Of a DNA stretch of 64,000 bases, positions 33,972 to 42,879 are shown one piece after another; the first letter of the stretch is position 1, and every line of letters begins with the position of its first letter. Source of the stretch: CAYYAQ01 sp964469555 (GTDB lineage Bacteria; Planctomycetota; UBA1135; UBA2386). The stretch spans positions 1 to 64,000 of the forward strand of contig CAYYAQ010000007.1 of assembly GCA_964469555.1 (NCBI GenBank). The letters are read 5' to 3'. The notes below the pieces were generated by a model that was not told the DNA's origin, did no database searches, and was given only the letters and a program-made list of their open reading frames with translations. The translations under genes were made by a program, and so were the position numbers.

Positions 33972-34246
33972 GTTCAGGAGGGCGCAGCTGGATTATGGGT
34001 CATCTGGACCTCCGATCAGGTGAGAGGGGATGGAACGGTGCGAGCGGGCGTTCGGGTCGAGCGCGCTCATCCTGATGACTGCTGTGCCCGGGCCGCGCGT
34101 GACAGGTAACCCTTCGGCACAGGGGAAAAACCGCTCCGGCGGCATTGCCGCCACTAAGATGGCCGGACCGTCTCCGGTGCCGCAGCTAGGTCCCCAGAAC
34201 CTGCAGATTTTGGCGGCGATCCTGCTCCTCCGGGCCACGAACAGCC

Positions 34247-36337
34247 ATGAAACGCCTTCACTGCAATCCCAATTGGCACCCCATGTTCAGTGTGGTTCTC
34301 CTGGTCGGCCTCGTCGCCTGGACCACGCCGTTGTCGGCCCAGCGCATGCGGATCGGCAGCAGCAATCCCACCGGCATGCGCGCCGGACCGGCGTTCTCCG
34401 ACGTCCTCTTCGCTTCCGGCGACACGACTCACGGCGTCGAACTCTGGCACCACAGTTCGACCGGGAACACCACCCGTCTGATCGACGAGTATCCGGGGCC
34501 GATCAGCTCTTATCCGACGGAGATCACGCGGCTGGGCCCGGTCACCGGCAACACCTGGTTCGTTGCACGAACCAAGACTGCGAGAGGCACCGAACTGGGC
34601 CGCGAGTTGGTCTACTACCCCTCGCTCCCGTCGAGCTTCGCAGGACGATGGGTGAAGGACATCCGCTCGGGGACGAGCAGTTCCCATCCGTCGCAGTTGA
34701 CTCTCGTCGGCGCTCGACTGTTCTTCACGGCGGACGACGGCATCGCGGGCACCGAACTCTGGACGAGCCTCGGGACGATCGCGTCGACGGTTCGCGTGAA
34801 GGATATCCTGCCTGGCGCGACGGGATCGTTTCCGTCCGGTCTCATCGCCTACAAGAAGAATCTGTTCTTCGCCGCGACGACTTCGGACGGCACGGAACTC
34901 TGGAAGTCGAACGGTACGGCTGCCGGCACGGTCCTGGTCAAGAACATCCGCATCGGTTCCGCCAGCTCGGCGCCTGGCGAGTTCGCACTGTTCAACAAGA
35001 AGCTCTACTTCGCCGCGACCACGAACGAGCACGGTCGGGAGCTGTGGGTTACGACTGGGACGGCTGCCAGCACGGTCTTGGTCGCTGACATCGCGACCGG
35101 GAAGGCGAGCTCTGCGCCGACTCAGCTGACGCCGGGTCGTGGTCAGCTTGCATTCACGGCTTGGACAGCTACACCCAAGCGCGAGCTGTACCTGATGGAC
35201 GCGACGGGGGGTCCCGCACGGCAGTCGAACTTTGCCCGCGGCGAATCGATCAAACAGATTACGCCGTTCTCTTCGGGGTTCTTCTTCCGGGCCTACACTG
35301 CTGCCACTGGCTACGAGTTGTGGCGGATTGCGTCGGCGTCCGGCGTCCAGATCGTCCACAACCTGAACCCGGGGGCGAAGAGTTCCTTCCCGACCAACCT
35401 GCGAGTGATCGGTAGCAACCTCGTGTTCCGGGCGAACGACGGCGTGAGGGGTGAGGAGTACTGGCGCACCGACGGGACCACGGCGACCCTGCTCAAGGAC
35501 ATTCGCCTCGGTCCATGCGCGTCGCGTCCGTCGGTGCTGACCGCCGTCAAGTCTGGCGGCGGGACGAAGTACCTCTTCGCGGCCAAGGCAGACAAGGGCA
35601 TCGAACTCTGGCAGACCAATGGCTTCAACGCGACGAGTCTGGCGAAGGAGATCGATGCGCAACCGATCTTGCCCGAGATGCACTGGCACAGCGAAGATCC
35701 GAACATCTCTATCGACGTCAAGGACGCCGAGGCGTCGCGACCGGGTGTCATCATCGTCGGCACCTCCGTGCTTCGACCGCCGCTCGTGCTACCGTTCGTC
35801 AGGGGTCTGCTGGCCGTCAACATCGCCGGGCCGAGTATCTTCCTGTTCTTTCAGACCGACTCGCGAGGGATGTTCAGCACGACATTTCGTGCGCCGCCTT
35901 TCCGCGCCCCGACGTCGGTCGTCAGTCAGGTCGCCGTGTCCGAGGCTGCGGGTCCCCTCGCGTTCTCCGTTCCTGGCACCTGCAACCAGGGTACGAAGGA
36001 ACTCACGAGTGGAGGACCGAAGGTGACGGGCCGCATCTGCCTGGACGACGAGAGTGGTGAGTACGTCTTTTGTGCTGAGCGCATCGACTCGAACTCCAGT
36101 ATTCCGATGGTGTACGTAGGCCTCTACCAGCGTGGACCGGGGGGAGATCTGGAGTTCTTGCAATGTGTGCCGATGGGCGCTGGCGACTTCTTCCTGGACA
36201 GTGGCCAGATCGAGATCCTGCTGCCCCTGGAGGGTGGAGACATGGGCGGGCGCCACCTCGAACTCCATCTGTTCACCGAGCCTCCGACGCCTTCTCCTCC
36301 GGCGCCTACTTCGATGATCACGACTTCGTACTGCTAG
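34247..36337 (+). CDS. Secreted ELWxxDGT-repeat protein
   Basis: 696 residues. ATG 34247 (or 34283); leader with SVVLLVGLVAWTTPLSAQ. From about 35 to 470 there are about eight repeats of the ELWxxDGT type: GVELWHHSSTGNT, GTELWTSLGTI, GTELWKSNGTAAGTVLVKNI, GRELWVTTGTAASTVLVADI, GIELWQTNGFN, each followed by S-x-P-x-x-L and a LFFxA strand, a beta-propeller-like arrangement. The C-terminal 220 residues form a different beta-rich region (RPGVIIVGTSVLRPPLVLP, FLFFQTDSRGMFS), with Cys residues. Known repeat proteins of this kind are extracellular and uncharacterised. It lies 44 bases upstream of the kinase/sigma operon on the same strand, so it may be co-expressed with, or sensed by, that kinase. 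Confidence 0.8.
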   Translation: MKRLHCNPNWHPMFSVVLLVGLVAWTTPLSAQRMRIGSSNPTGMRAGPAFSDVLFASGDTTHGVELWHHSSTGNTTRLIDEYPGPISSYPTEITRLGPVTGNTWFVARTKTARGTELGRELVYYPSLPSSFAGRWVKDIRSGTSSSHPSQLTLVGARLFFTADDGIAGTELWTSLGTIASTVRVKDILPGATGSFPSGLIAYKKNLFFAATTSDGTELWKSNGTAAGTVLVKNIRIGSASSAPGEFALFNKKLYFAATTNEHGRELWVTTGTAASTVLVADIATGKASSAPTQLTPGRGQLAFTAWTATPKRELYLMDATGGPARQSNFARGESIKQITPFSSGFFFRAYTAATGYELWRIASASGVQIVHNLNPGAKSSFPTNLRVIGSNLVFRANDGVRGEEYWRTDGTTATLLKDIRLGPCASRPSVLTAVKSGGGTKYLFAAKADKGIELWQTNGFNATSLAKEIDAQPILPEMHWHSEDPNISIDVKDAEASRPGVIIVGTSVLRPPLVLPFVRGLLAVNIAGPSIFLFFQTDSRGMFSTTFRAPPFRAPTSVVSQVAVSEAAGPLAFSVPGTCNQGTKELTSGGPKVTGRICLDDESGEYVFCAERIDSNSSIPMVYVGLYQRGPGGDLEFLQCVPMGAGDFFLDSGQIEILLPLEGGDMGGRHLELHLFTEPPTPSPPAPTSMITTSYC

Positions 36338-36381
36338 CGGTTCTTCCAACGCCACTGGTCCGCGATACTCCAGTCCCTCCC

Positions 36382-39063
36382 ATGACCGCACCCACGGATC
36401 CGCTGACCCGGGCCATCGAGCTGTCGATCGAGTTCGAAGCGACCGAGGGCGAGAAGGACATCGACAGCTTCCTCGCGGAGCACGAGTCACTGCGCGACAT
36501 CCTCGAGCCCTTGCTCCGGCAGGAGTCGACACCGGACGCACGACCGGTGCTCGGCGACTTCGAGCTCGTGCGGGAACTCGGTCGCGGTGGCATGGGCGTC
36601 GTCTACGAGGCGATCCAGACGCTGCTCGGTCGCACTGTCGCGCTCAAGCTGCTGCCGCCGCACCGCGCGTTGTCGCCGCGCTCGCTCGCGATGTTCCGTC
36701 GTGAGGCGACGTTGGCGGCCAGTCTCGACCATCCGGGTATCGCCAAGGTTCTCGAGTTCCAGGAGATCGACGGGCAGCTCGCGCTCGCGATGGAACTGAT
36801 CGACGGGATTCCGCTCGACGACATCCTCGCGCCGCTCGATGCCGCGCAGCTGGGTTCGTTGACCGCGGTCGATCTCGGCCGCGCGGCTGGCGTCGCGGTC
36901 GAAGGCGACGCGGCGCCGGAAGGTTGGTGCGGAAGCTACGAAATGACCGCGGTGGAACTTGCGCGCCAGCTGGCAGAAGCCCTCGCACACGCCAACTCAC
37001 GGGGCATCGTGCACCGCGACGTCAAGCCCGGCAACATCCTGATCACGCCGATGGGCAAGGCCGTCCTGACGGACTTCGGCTTGGCGAAGGAAGAAGGGAT
37101 GCTCGGCATGACCCGCTCCGGGGAGTTCGCCGGCACCTACCAGTACGCGGCTCCCGAACAGCTCGAAGGGCGAATCGACGAGTTAGACGGACGCACGGAC
37201 GTCTACGCGCTGGGCGCCACGCTCTACGAACTCCTGACGCTGAAGCGACCGTTGGAAGCGGACTCGCTGACGGAGCTCGTGGCGCTGATCCAGCGCGAAG
37301 AACCGGCGCCGCCGTCGAAGATCAATCCGCGGGTACGGCCTGATCTGGAAGCGGTCGTGCTGTGTGCGCTGGAGAAGGACCGGAAGAAGCGATACGCGAC
37401 CGCCGAGGAATTCGCGATCGATCTCGCGCATGTGCTCGATGGATCGCCCGTCAAGGCGCGCCGCATTTCGTTGCCCGCGCGCGCCACGCGCTGGGTCAAG
37501 CGCAACCGGCTCGTCACCGCCATGATCGTCGTCCTGGTCGTCGCCACCGGCATGGTCTCGTTCTTCCAGATGAGTGCCTCTGCCAGCCTCGCCCGCTTCG
37601 ACAATCTGTGGGTGGGAGCGGCGTTGGACTCACTCGAAGCGCAGGCGGCCCAGACTCACCCGTTGTGGCCGGAGAGGTCCGACGAACTGCGGAAACTCGT
37701 GAATGCCGCCGAGGCGGTGCTTGGCATGCGGCAGCAGCACGAGGTCGCCCTCGCGGCTCTCCGTGTCGGCTACGTCATCGACGGTGAGGCGGACCGGTCC
37801 GGGCGAACCGCGCACCTGGCGATGGCGCACATCGCGGAGATTCGTGGGCTGATTCGACGTCTCACGGAGCAGTCGAAGCCGAAGGACGTCCCCCTGAAAG
37901 CTCGCAAGGCAGTGGCGGCGGAGATCTCGGCGCTGCGTCTCGAGATGACGGAGCTACAGACCGAGCTCTCCCGGTCGAACCGCGTGCAGATTCCGGATGT
38001 GGCGGTGGCGGCACTTCATGACCGGCTGGAGAACCAGCTCTATCGTCTGGAGCACCTCGAGAAAGGAGTCCTCGCGGATCTACGATTCCGACTGGCGTGG
38101 TCCGAGAGCGTTCGAAAGAAGAGCATCGTGGACCTGACTCCGAAGTGGGCCGACGCCGCAAAGCGGGTGGCGACCGACGGGCGGTTCTCCGGCATGTCCC
38201 TGACGCCACAGATCGGTCTCGTGCCCCTCGGCCCGGATCCGACGAGTGGATTGGAGGAGTTCGCCCACATGTTGTCCGGTGAGGTCCCGCATCGGGATGG
38301 GGACGGGAAGCTCTTGGTCGGCGTCGAGCACGGGATGGTCTTCATCCTGATGCCGGGTGGGACGCACGCGTTGCTCCAATGGCAGAACGATCCGCGGTTG
38401 GCTCACAAGAAGGATTGGAAGATCAAGCTCGATCCATTCTTCCTCGCGAAGCACGAACTCAGCCGCGCCCAATGGCGTCGTATCGCCCGCGGGATTCCGG
38501 GATTGCGATGGCGTGACGGCGGCGTCGCGGAGGTTCGCAACGAGGTCGAATTGCACAAGCCGGTCAACGGCGTGACGTGGGACATGTGCGCTGCCCTGTT
38601 CCGGACGTGCGGCTTGGACTTTCCCACCCACGCGCAATGGGCGTATGCCGCGTTGTTCGACGGCGGGATAGAGCAGTCGGATCTCCCGAAGATCGCCAAC
38701 CTCCGTGACCTTGCCTACACGAAGGGCAGGGGATACCCGCCGAGGGCCGGGCTTCCTTGGAACGACGGCCACGTGGCGTTGGCCGACGTGGCCTCGATGG
38801 CGCCGACGCCCGCCGGGTTTCACCATCTGCACGGCAATGTGAGCGAGTGGTGTCGCGATGTCCACAACCGTGAAGTCCGGCCCCGCGACGGCGATGGCCT
38901 GCGTGATTCGTGGGCGGGCAAGTTCGTGATTCGGATCAACACCGGCGGCCACTGGCTGGACACGCATCCCCTGAACTTCCTCAACCGCCGCGTCGCCGCC
39001 TCTGCCGTCCGCAGTGTCGGTGTCCGCGCCGCGCGGCGCATCATCACGGAGGAACCGCGATGA
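36382..39063 (+). CDS. Transmembrane Ser/Thr kinase with FGE-like ectodomain
   Basis: 893 residues from ATG 36382. Kinase domain with GRGGMGVVY (67-75), Lys89, HRDVKPGN (211-218), DFGLAKEEG (231-239) and YAAPEQ, so catalytically complete; an insertion of about 40 residues lies before the catalytic loop. A single TM helix (about 377-396) puts the rest outside the cytoplasm: a helical region (about 400-640) and a C-terminal domain (about 690-893) with the formylglycine-generating-enzyme/sulfatase-modifying fold, seen in LDPFFLAKHELSRAQWRRI, CGLDFPTHAQWAYAA, GFHHLHGNVSEWC and SVGVRAARR. The Arg-Cys that carries FGE activity is Arg-Ala here, so it is probably a binding or sensor domain. ATGA overlap with the ECF sigma gene downstream. 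Confidence 0.92.
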   Translation: MTAPTDPLTRAIELSIEFEATEGEKDIDSFLAEHESLRDILEPLLRQESTPDARPVLGDFELVRELGRGGMGVVYEAIQTLLGRTVALKLLPPHRALSPRSLAMFRREATLAASLDHPGIAKVLEFQEIDGQLALAMELIDGIPLDDILAPLDAAQLGSLTAVDLGRAAGVAVEGDAAPEGWCGSYEMTAVELARQLAEALAHANSRGIVHRDVKPGNILITPMGKAVLTDFGLAKEEGMLGMTRSGEFAGTYQYAAPEQLEGRIDELDGRTDVYALGATLYELLTLKRPLEADSLTELVALIQREEPAPPSKINPRVRPDLEAVVLCALEKDRKKRYATAEEFAIDLAHVLDGSPVKARRISLPARATRWVKRNRLVTAMIVVLVVATGMVSFFQMSASASLARFDNLWVGAALDSLEAQAAQTHPLWPERSDELRKLVNAAEAVLGMRQQHEVALAALRVGYVIDGEADRSGRTAHLAMAHIAEIRGLIRRLTEQSKPKDVPLKARKAVAAEISALRLEMTELQTELSRSNRVQIPDVAVAALHDRLENQLYRLEHLEKGVLADLRFRLAWSESVRKKSIVDLTPKWADAAKRVATDGRFSGMSLTPQIGLVPLGPDPTSGLEEFAHMLSGEVPHRDGDGKLLVGVEHGMVFILMPGGTHALLQWQNDPRLAHKKDWKIKLDPFFLAKHELSRAQWRRIARGIPGLRWRDGGVAEVRNEVELHKPVNGVTWDMCAALFRTCGLDFPTHAQWAYAALFDGGIEQSDLPKIANLRDLAYTKGRGYPPRAGLPWNDGHVALADVASMAPTPAGFHHLHGNVSEWCRDVHNREVRPRDGDGLRDSWAGKFVIRINTGGHWLDTHPLNFLNRRVAASAVRSVGVRAARRIITEEPR

Positions 39064-39713
39064 GCTCGGGCGACGAATCCGGTGAAGCGATCACCGTTCT
39101 GCTCCGAGGATTGCACTCCGGCAGCGAAGAGAACATCACGAAGCTCCTCGTTCAGATCATGCCCTGGCTCCGCCAGTACGTGCATATGCGCGTGCAGGGC
39201 AAGCTGCGCGCGAAATTCGAAACGCAGGACGTCGTGCAGGACGCCGTGGTGAATTTCCTCCGCGACGCGCCGAACTTCGTGGTCCAGGGCGAGAACCAGT
39301 TCCGCGCGTTCATCCGGCAGGTCGCCGACAACGTGATCCGCGGCCATCACCGGTACTTCGAGCGTCAGCGACGTCGCCTATCCCGCGAGCGACCCCTCAC
39401 GGGGATGACCGAGGCCGTCATGGATACCCGAACGCCGAGCAAGGTCGCCTCGAAGGATGAGGGCGAGGCCCGTGTACGTCTCGCTCTGGAGATGATGGAC
39501 CCGATCGAGCAGCGCATCATCTGCATGAAGATCTACGACGGCAGCTCGCTCCGCGAGATTGGCGAGACGCTCGGCATGCAGGAGGAGGCGGTGCGGCAAC
39601 GCTTTCGCCGCGCGTTGCCGAAGTTGCAGAAGAAGGTCAGCTGTCTGGCGGACGGCGACGTGTGGGGGTTCCTCGGGTCCGCGGACCCATTTCTGGGCGA
39701 GGTTGATAGCTGA
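39060..39713 (+). CDS. ECF-type RNA polymerase sigma factor
   Basis: 217 residues; ATG 39060 overlaps the kinase stop as ATGA, indicating translational coupling. Region 2: ITKLLVQIMPWLRQYVHMRV, FETQDVVQDAVVNFLRD and FRAFIRQVADNVIRGHHRYF; region 4: MDPIEQRIICMKIYDG, then SLREIGETLGMQEEAVRQRF with the helix-turn-helix. The end (ALPKLQKKVSCL) has one Cys. No anti-sigma factor is present; the kinase with the FGE-like sensor domain is the obvious partner. Inference: kinase activation by an envelope ligand leads to phosphorylation of the sigma factor, as shown for some kinase-linked ECF groups. Confidence 0.92.
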   Translation: MSSGDESGEAITVLLRGLHSGSEENITKLLVQIMPWLRQYVHMRVQGKLRAKFETQDVVQDAVVNFLRDAPNFVVQGENQFRAFIRQVADNVIRGHHRYFERQRRRLSRERPLTGMTEAVMDTRTPSKVASKDEGEARVRLALEMMDPIEQRIICMKIYDGSSLREIGETLGMQEEAVRQRFRRALPKLQKKVSCLADGDVWGFLGSADPFLGEVDS

Positions 39714-39773
39714 CGGTCAAGACCGAGTCGTAGCAGGTTTTGATACTCCGCGCATAGGCTCCTAGACTGCATC

Positions 39774-39960
39774 GTGTTGTCCCGCGCGAGCTGGATCCCT
39801 TTCCTCTGTCTTGTCCTGTTCGTCGCAGTTGCGTGCGCGGTACGGGTGAACGCGACGTCCGCCGTGGTCGAGACGGACGGCATCTGGCTGCGTGACAAAC
39901 TCCCCAGGTTGGGCGAAAACGCATCATGCTTCCCAGCGAGAACTCCTCCGGGCGGGGGCG
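39774..39960 (+). pseudogene. N-terminal stub of an exported protein
   Basis: GTG 39774 starts a good leader (WIPFLCLVLFVAVACAVRV) and about 30 further coding-like residues (VVETDGIWLRDKLPRLGENA). Around 39950 the frame runs into sequence antisense to the peptidase gene and stays open to 40514 by chance. A TAGACT box at 39763-39768 lies just in front. The gene end was probably lost by deletion; family not recognisable. Confidence 0.4.
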
Positions 39961-39965
39961 ATCTG

Positions 39966-42497
39966 CTAGCGGATGTTCTCGATGAGGGCGGCGTACCGGG
40001 GGTTGTTCTCTGTGAGCCACCACGAGCTGAGACCTTTGTACGTGTGGCCTCCGACGGGGATGGTCCGCCAGGCCCAGAACCAGTAGCCACCGACGCGGAA
40101 CTCGTCCCCTGCCGTGATCACTCCCCGAGTGCGGTCGACCCAGCTGGCGTTGTTCTCCGGCGTGTTCGCGCTGTGGTCGTAGCCGAGGACGAGCCGAATC
40201 CGACCCGCGGGAACGTCCTTCTGGATGCGCTGGCTCCAGCGAGCCAGGTGATTGCCGTCGTTCCACCAGTTGATCATCACGACGTCTTCACCGAAGAAAC
40301 CGTAGCTCCTCACGAGTGGCTTGCCGCCATTGAAGCGCCTATCGATCACGCTCTGGACCCACTTGCCCCGCCACAGGAACACCTCGCGCTCGGTCTTCTT
40401 CTCCGTGTAGTCCGCGAAACCCCCGTTCACCGGGTCGCCGCCCTTCTTCAACAACGGAAAGACCGATCCGTAGTCCGCGTAGATTCGCTGCCTGACGCCG
40501 ATCTTTTCGCCTAAGCGCCGGATCACGCGCACGACTTCCCAGATCGGCGCGAGGTCGACCGAGTTCTTCTTGTTTGGATGACTGTGCCCGAACGGTTCGT
40601 CGCAGATGTACCAACCGGCGACGAGCTTGCCACGCGGCGACTTGATGATTTCACCGAGCAGGGCGAAGAGTCGATCATTCTCGAGCCAGTACGGCGTCGC
40701 CATGACGTGTACGTCCATCACGCACTTCAACCGACCCCTCGCGGACTTCGCCGCGGACTCGAGATACTCCCGCCAAACCTGTCGGTAGCTCCCGCCTTCC
40801 GTTCGAATGATCGGCGCCAGCGTGTGCGTGAACGCCGGCTTCCCGCCGGGGTCGCCTTCGACCAACAGGCGGATCTCGTCCTTCTTCTTCGGGCCCGGAT
40901 GGTAGTAGGCCCCCACCTCCCGCCGGATCTTGTCCCGGAACAACAACTCGACGAAGGGATCCACCTTCAACTCGACCATGATCCCCTTTGCGTCGATCTC
41001 CGTGCGGCGCTTCTCGATTCGATAACGTCGGGTCACGAACTCGCCGTTTTCGCGGTCCCATCCGAGCCGCAACCAGAACTTGTAGGGCTCGCCCTTCTGC
41101 GTCTGCCTGATGACCAGCTTGTCGTGCCCCGCCCATAGTTCCACGTGAGGGCAGTCGACACGGTTCAGCCACTGGTCGAAGAACCAGCCGAGATCCCGTT
41201 TTGCAACCTCTTCGACGATCTTGATGAGGTCCTTCGTGACGACCGACTTGCCGGCGCTCCGCGTGTAGTAGGTCTTCATCGCCTTGAAGAACAACTCATC
41301 GCCCAACTCCCCGCGAAGCATGTGCAGAACCCACGCGCCTTTGGGGTATGTGTTGGAATTGAGCGCGCGATCCGGGTGCGCGAACTTGTCGTCGCGAATC
41401 GTCTTCGTCCGACCCTCGAAGCTCGTTCGCCAGCGCGTCCGCATCCGCACCATGCTCTGAGTCAGCGGCGGGCCGCCCGCTTTCGCGTGCAGCCACGGCC
41501 CGAAGTACGACGCGAAGCCCTCCGACAACCATACCTCGCGCCACCGTGAGTAGCCGACGCTGTCGCCGAACCACATGTGCACGAGTTCGTGCGCGAGGGT
41601 TCCGACGCCGGCTCGATCGTAGAGTCGCTCGGACAACTGTACATTGCCGGGTGCTTCGAACCCGCCCCAGCGCGTCGGACACTGGACGGTCGTGAACTTC
41701 CGGTACGGGTATTTTCCGAATGCTGCCTCCATCGCGGCGATCCACTTCGCGTGGTGTCGCAGGATGCGCTTCGCCTTGTCGGCGTCCTTGGTGTACACGA
41801 GATGCGGCGTGATCCGCCGATCACCCTCCTCCGGCACGAGCGTGAACGGGCCGACGACGAGCGCAAACATGTAGGGCGGAATTTCCGCATCAGACGTCAC
41901 GTTGGTCACTGCGAAGCCTTCCGGGGCCGCGTCTCCGACCGAGTTTTGTTCGGTGCCGTACACCACGGCCTCGTTCCCCTTCGAATACACCAGGCGGACG
42001 GTCCACTTCGCCCGGTCCGCGGGGTGATCCTCGCAGGGCAACCAGCCGCGCGCGCGAATCGAGTAGTGGTCCGTGAACGCCATGACCTGGCCGTACCGAT
42101 TCTTCTTGAAGTAGAACCCGTCCACGGGCGTCCCCGCGAACCTCGCGGCCATCGTCAGCACCTGACCCTTGGCGACTTCGCGTGGCAACGTGACCACGAC
42201 CGTGTCCTTGTTCCACTTCGCAGCCAGGATCTTCCGCTTCGCCAATCCATTGCCGTTTGGATCGTCCTGCTCGAAGGAGACCCGCCATTTGGCCGACTTC
42301 TTCGCGTGGAACCGCACCTCCCGAAGCGGCGCGAGTGCCTTGATCCGATACTCGACCCAACCCTCGAGATGCCGTTTGGCGAGGTCGACTTTCAACTCGA
42401 GCGAGTAGCTCAACGCGTCCTGGTCCGGAAAGTCAGGGAATCGCGGCGGTTGCGGTGACTGGAGAAGCGGCAGGGCCGCGGCGATCAAGGTGAGCAT
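39966..42497 (-). CDS. M1-type metallopeptidase fused to TIM-barrel-like domain
   Basis: 843 residues from ATG 42497; the first 13 residues look like a short leader. Residues about 25-510 are an M1 aminopeptidase: N-terminal beta-saddle, WGGFEAPGNVQ in place of the GAMEN exopeptidase motif, and HELVH (303-307) with the third zinc ligand E326 at the correct 18-residue spacing, then the helical part ending WFFDQWLNRVDCP. From about 555 the protein is something else: KCVMDVHVMATPYWLEND, AGWYICDEPFGHSH and DVVMINWWNDGN, which reads like the second part of a (beta/alpha)8 glycan-active or TIM-barrel domain (DEP motif). Neither half looks complete at the junction (about 515-560). Either a true fusion or an in-frame deletion between two genes. 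Confidence 0.8.
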   Translation of the reverse strand: MLTLIAAALPLLQSPQPPRFPDFPDQDALSYSLELKVDLAKRHLEGWVEYRIKALAPLREVRFHAKKSAKWRVSFEQDDPNGNGLAKRKILAAKWNKDTVVVTLPREVAKGQVLTMAARFAGTPVDGFYFKKNRYGQVMAFTDHYSIRARGWLPCEDHPADRAKWTVRLVYSKGNEAVVYGTEQNSVGDAAPEGFAVTNVTSDAEIPPYMFALVVGPFTLVPEEGDRRITPHLVYTKDADKAKRILRHHAKWIAAMEAAFGKYPYRKFTTVQCPTRWGGFEAPGNVQLSERLYDRAGVGTLAHELVHMWFGDSVGYSRWREVWLSEGFASYFGPWLHAKAGGPPLTQSMVRMRTRWRTSFEGRTKTIRDDKFAHPDRALNSNTYPKGAWVLHMLRGELGDELFFKAMKTYYTRSAGKSVVTKDLIKIVEEVAKRDLGWFFDQWLNRVDCPHVELWAGHDKLVIRQTQKGEPYKFWLRLGWDRENGEFVTRRYRIEKRRTEIDAKGIMVELKVDPFVELLFRDKIRREVGAYYHPGPKKKDEIRLLVEGDPGGKPAFTHTLAPIIRTEGGSYRQVWREYLESAAKSARGRLKCVMDVHVMATPYWLENDRLFALLGEIIKSPRGKLVAGWYICDEPFGHSHPNKKNSVDLAPIWEVVRVIRRLGEKIGVRQRIYADYGSVFPLLKKGGDPVNGGFADYTEKKTEREVFLWRGKWVQSVIDRRFNGGKPLVRSYGFFGEDVVMINWWNDGNHLARWSQRIQKDVPAGRIRLVLGYDHSANTPENNASWVDRTRGVITAGDEFRVGGYWFWAWRTIPVGGHTYKGLSSWWLTENNPRYAALIENIR

Positions 42498-42567
42498 GAC
42501 CGGCGCAGGATAGGGGTGAATCCTCGGAAACGGGACGCGTTCCACGGGCAATCACAGGAGGCCACCG

Positions 42568-42831
42568 ATGATTGGAACTCCCTTGCTCGCAGCCGCGATC
42601 GGGCTGTGCGTTACGTTCCCGCAAATACTCCCGGCGCAGAAGCCAGCACGGAAAAAGGCTGCCGATGACACCATCGAAGCCCTGGCAGAGGTCCAGACCG
42701 CGCTCCACGCCGCCGAAGTTGCCCAGATCAAGCTGCTCAGAGCGGGGAAACGAAGCGGTCAGGCGCTCGACTCGGTCAACCGCGCGGTCAAGAACCTGAC
42801 CGCGGCACGGGAGATTCCGTATCGGCGATAG
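42568..42831 (+). CDS. Small exported protein
   Basis: 87 residues with a strong SD (AGGAGG directly before ATG 42568) and a leader (LLAAAIGLCVTFPQILPAQ). The mature part of about 60 residues is basic and helical (IEALAEVQTALHAAEVAQIK). High coding quality despite its size. Divergent from the peptidase gene. Function unknown. Confidence 0.65.
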   Translation: MIGTPLLAAAIGLCVTFPQILPAQKPARKKAADDTIEALAEVQTALHAAEVAQIKLLRAGKRSGQALDSVNRAVKNLTAAREIPYRR

Positions 42832-42879
42832 CGGATACGGTCTGGCTGTGAATCGCGTTCCCCTCCACGGGGCGGCGCT

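Noticed and set aside
36690..39063. FGE-like domain of the kinase as a sulfatase maturation enzyme
   Set aside because: The Arg-Cys at the end is Arg-Ala and the domain is attached to a membrane kinase; catalysis is unlikely.
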